Below, in pieces: positions 62,224 to 64,000 of a DNA stretch of 64,000 nt; the first letter of the stretch is position 1, and each line of letters opens with the position of its first letter. The notes under the pieces are model-generated. The model ran no database searches. It saw only the letters and a program-made list of their open reading frames with translations, and was not told the DNA's origin. Origin of the DNA: Knoellia koreensis (GTDB lineage Bacteria > Actinomycetota > Actinomycetes > Actinomycetales > Dermatophilaceae); NCBI RefSeq assembly GCF_013041615.1, contig NZ_JABEPQ010000004.1, positions 62,001-126,000 on the forward strand, read 5' to 3'. The position numbers and the translations under genes were made by a program.

Positions 62224-62285
62224 GAACTGCTCCGGGCGAGACTACTCCGCTCCCGGCCCCGTCACACCACTTAGGCGACCCTTAC

Positions 62286-62341
62286 CCCGAGTTGAGTGCC
62301 TGAGCACTACCCAGGGGTCGTTCTCAGGCACTCGACTCGGG
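62286..62341 (-). terminator. Hairpin overlapping the menG stop
   Basis: Nineteen-base arms (62286-62304 and 62323-62341) with one mismatch and an 18-base loop. The upstream arm contains the last codons and stop of menG. It separates menG from the reductase gene. No T-tract follows. Confidence 0.7.
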
Positions 62342-63028
62342 CTTGACCGCTCGGTGCAGCGCCACGATGCCGCCGGTCAGGTTCCGCCACGCCACGTCCG
62401 ACCACCCCGCGTCGCGGATCGTCAGCGCCAGCTCGCGCTGCGCCGGCCAGGCCTGGATCGACTCCGCCAGGTAGACATAGGAGTCCGGGTTCGACGACAC
62501 CCGGCGCGCAACCGGCGGCAGGGCACCCATGAGGTACTCGGCATACACCTTGCGAAACGCCCGGTTCGTCGGCTGGCTGAACTCGCACACCACGAGCCGC
62601 CCACCCGGCCGCGTCACGCGCAGGAACTCCGTGAGCGCCGTCGGCACCGACGCCACGTTGCGCAGCCCGAACGACATGGTCACCACGTCGAAGCTGTCGT
62701 CCGCGAACGGCAGCCGCATCGCATCCGCCGCGGTGAACCCCAGGTCCGGGCGGCGCCGGTTGCCCACGTGCAGCATCCCGAGGGAGAAGTCTGCCGGCAC
62801 CGTGTGCACGCCGGCATCGGCGAACGGCTCGCTGCTCGTGCCCGTGCCCGCCGCGATGTCGAGGACCGACTCCCCCGGCTTCGCGCCGACCGCCTTGACC
62901 ACGGCCCGCCGCCACAGCCGGTCCTGGCCGAGCGAGAGGACGTCGTTGGTCACGTCGTACTTGCCCGCGACGTCGTCGAACATCGCGGCGACGTCACGCG
63001 GGTCCTTGTCCAGGCTGGCGCGGCTCAT
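62324..63028 (-). CDS. menG: Demethylmenaquinone methyltransferase MenG (UbiE)
   Basis: The 234-residue SAM-dependent methyltransferase makes the last methylation of menaquinone. [20 protein letters not shown], the SAM loop [18 protein letters not shown] and the C-terminal [15 protein letters not shown] are classic MenG/UbiE features. It is divergent from menF, with a 60-base shared promoter region. Its end lies in a hairpin. Confidence 0.96.
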   Translation of the reverse strand: MSRASLDKDPRDVAAMFDDVAGKYDVTNDVLSLGQDRLWRRAVVKAVGAKPGESVLDIAAGTGTSSEPFADAGVHTVPADFSLGMLHVGNRRRPDLGFTAADAMRLPFADDSFDVVTMSFGLRNVASVPTALTEFLRVTRPGGRLVVCEFSQPTNRAFRKVYAEYLMGALPPVARRVSSNPDSYVYLAESIQAWPAQRELALTIRDAGWSDVAWRNLTGGIVALHRAVKPESSA

Positions 63029-63088
63029 GCGGTCATCCTCGCACCCGGCACGCGACGCCCGTCGCCCGGTCGTAGGCTGACCGGTGCC

Positions 63089-64000
63089 ATGACCAGCCTT
63101 CCGTCCGCCGCCGGCTCACCCGACCCCAGCGGCCCGCCGCTCGTCGCGCGCACCGTCCCCCTCGCCGACGCCGGCCCCCTGCTGCGCCTGCTGCCCGAGG
63201 TCGGCGACCCGCGCGCGCTGTCCAGCTGGGTGCGGCGCGGCGAGGGCCTCGTCGGTTGGGGCCGCACGCTCGAGTTCACGACGACCGGCCCCGACCGGTT
63301 CGCGCGGGCGCAGGAGTGGTGGCGCGACGTCGTCGCGAGCGCCGTCGTGCGTGACGAGGTCGGCTTGCCAGGCACCGGGCCGGTCACCTTTGGGTCGATC
63401 GCGTATGCCGCGGACTCACCTGCGGGCGCGACTCTCGTCGTCCCCGAGGTCGTCGTCGGCGCGCGCGACGGCAAGTGGTGGGTCACGACGACAGGCACCG
63501 GCGCTGACCTTCCCGCGCCGGGTGCTGTTGTGCCGCAACAGCCTTCGCCCCACTCCCCTGTTGGGGTGGCCTACGCGGATGGCGCCCTGTCGCCTGCGGA
63601 GTGGGCCGGTGCGGTGAGCGAGGCGGTACACCGCATCACCGCCGGTGAGCTCGACAAGGTGGTGCTGGCGCGCGACCTTCGGGTCGAGGCCTCCGAGCCG
63701 ATCGACGCGCGGTGGCTGCTCGAGCGGCTGGCCGAGCGCTACGACACGACTTGGGTGTTCGCGGTCGACGGGCTCGTCGGTGCGACGCCGGAGATGTTGG
63801 TGCGGCTCGAGCGTGGCCTCGTGACGTCGCGGGTGCTCGCCGGCACGATCCGCCGCACCGGTGACGACGAGCACGACTTGGCGTTGGCGGCGTCGCTGGC
63901 CCGGTCGAGCAAGGACCTCGAGGAGCACGAGTACGCCGTGCGCTCGGTGGCCGACGCGCTGCGCCCGCACTGCTCGTCGATGAACGTGCCCGAGTCGCCG
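63089..64000 (+). CDS. menF: Isochorismate synthase MenF, partial
   Basis: The gene runs off the right edge after 304 codons. It matches chorismate-binding isochorismate synthases: [46 protein letters not shown] and [18 protein letters not shown]. It converts chorismate to isochorismate, the first step of menaquinone synthesis, though a siderophore role is formally possible. Divergence from menG supports menaquinone. ATG at 63089 is the only good start. A CGGCATAC copy is near 63404. Confidence 0.92.
   Translation, partial: MTSLPSAAGSPDPSGPPLVARTVPLADAGPLLRLLPEVGDPRALSSWVRRGEGLVGWGRTLEFTTTGPDRFARAQEWWRDVVASAVVRDEVGLPGTGPVTFGSIAYAADSPAGATLVVPEVVVGARDGKWWVTTTGTGADLPAPGAVVPQQPSPHSPVGVAYADGALSPAEWAGAVSEAVHRITAGELDKVVLARDLRVEASEPIDARWLLERLAERYDTTWVFAVDGLVGATPEMLVRLERGLVTSRVLAGTIRRTGDDEHDLALAASLARSSKDLEEHEYAVRSVADALRPHCSSMNVPESP

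Overview
The window is about 70% GC. Its codon use, leaderless and overlapping gene starts, KorAB, a FurA-KatG pair, an IdeR-type iron box, a PHO-box-like promoter, a mycobacterial-type SOS box and menaquinone genes all point to a high-GC actinobacterium. I infer a member of the Micrococcales, probably near Intrasporangiaceae; no rRNA is present to prove it.

Layout: 1-1.2 kb, an SRPBCC gene and an ArsR-SRPBCC fusion (cut by the window edge) with a palindromic operator. 1.2-2.2 kb, tRNA-Tyr and a YajQ protein. 2.2-5.1 kb, furA-katG. 5.1-9.6 kb, aminopeptidase N, a secreted SGNH hydrolase and HtpX. 9.6-18.7 kb, a catabolic locus: TctABC transporter (tctC frameshifted), triose-phosphate-isomerase-like, RpiB-like, dihydroxyacetone-kinase-like and xylose-isomerase-like enzymes, with a divergent GntR regulator and a PdxA-family dehydrogenase. 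It looks like a four-carbon sugar or sugar-acid pathway ending in erythrose 4-phosphate or DHAP. 18.7-27.5 kb, a short complex I operon, nuoABCHIJKLMN, with no nuoD, E, F or G. 27.5-31.8 kb, mixed small genes and a frameshifted DUF222/HNH gene behind an SOS box. 31.9-36 kb, korAB and a RarD-type permease. 36-41 kb, an iron-siderophore ABC system with an IdeR-like box and a siderophore-interacting reductase. 41-43.3 kb, a PhoX phosphatase. 43.4-60.8 kb, a complete nuoA-N operon ending in a polyprenyl diphosphate synthase. 60.9-64 kb, menaquinone genes (geranylgeranyl-reductase family, menG, start of menF).

The respiratory genes fit together. KorAB can supply reduced ferredoxin, the two nuo operons encode quinone-reducing proton pumps, and the polyprenyl synthase, MenG, MenF and the reductase make or modify menaquinone.

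The most unusual signal is not a gene. The 8-mer CGGCATAC (GTATGCCG on the other strand) occurs about 68 times, roughly once per 0.94 kb, in both orientations (31 and 37). It occurs in genes and between them, and at several gene ends as inverted pairs forming terminator-like hairpins. This resembles the DNA uptake sequences of Neisseria and Pasteurellaceae. No CRISPR array, rRNA, insertion sequence, phage gene or replication origin was seen.
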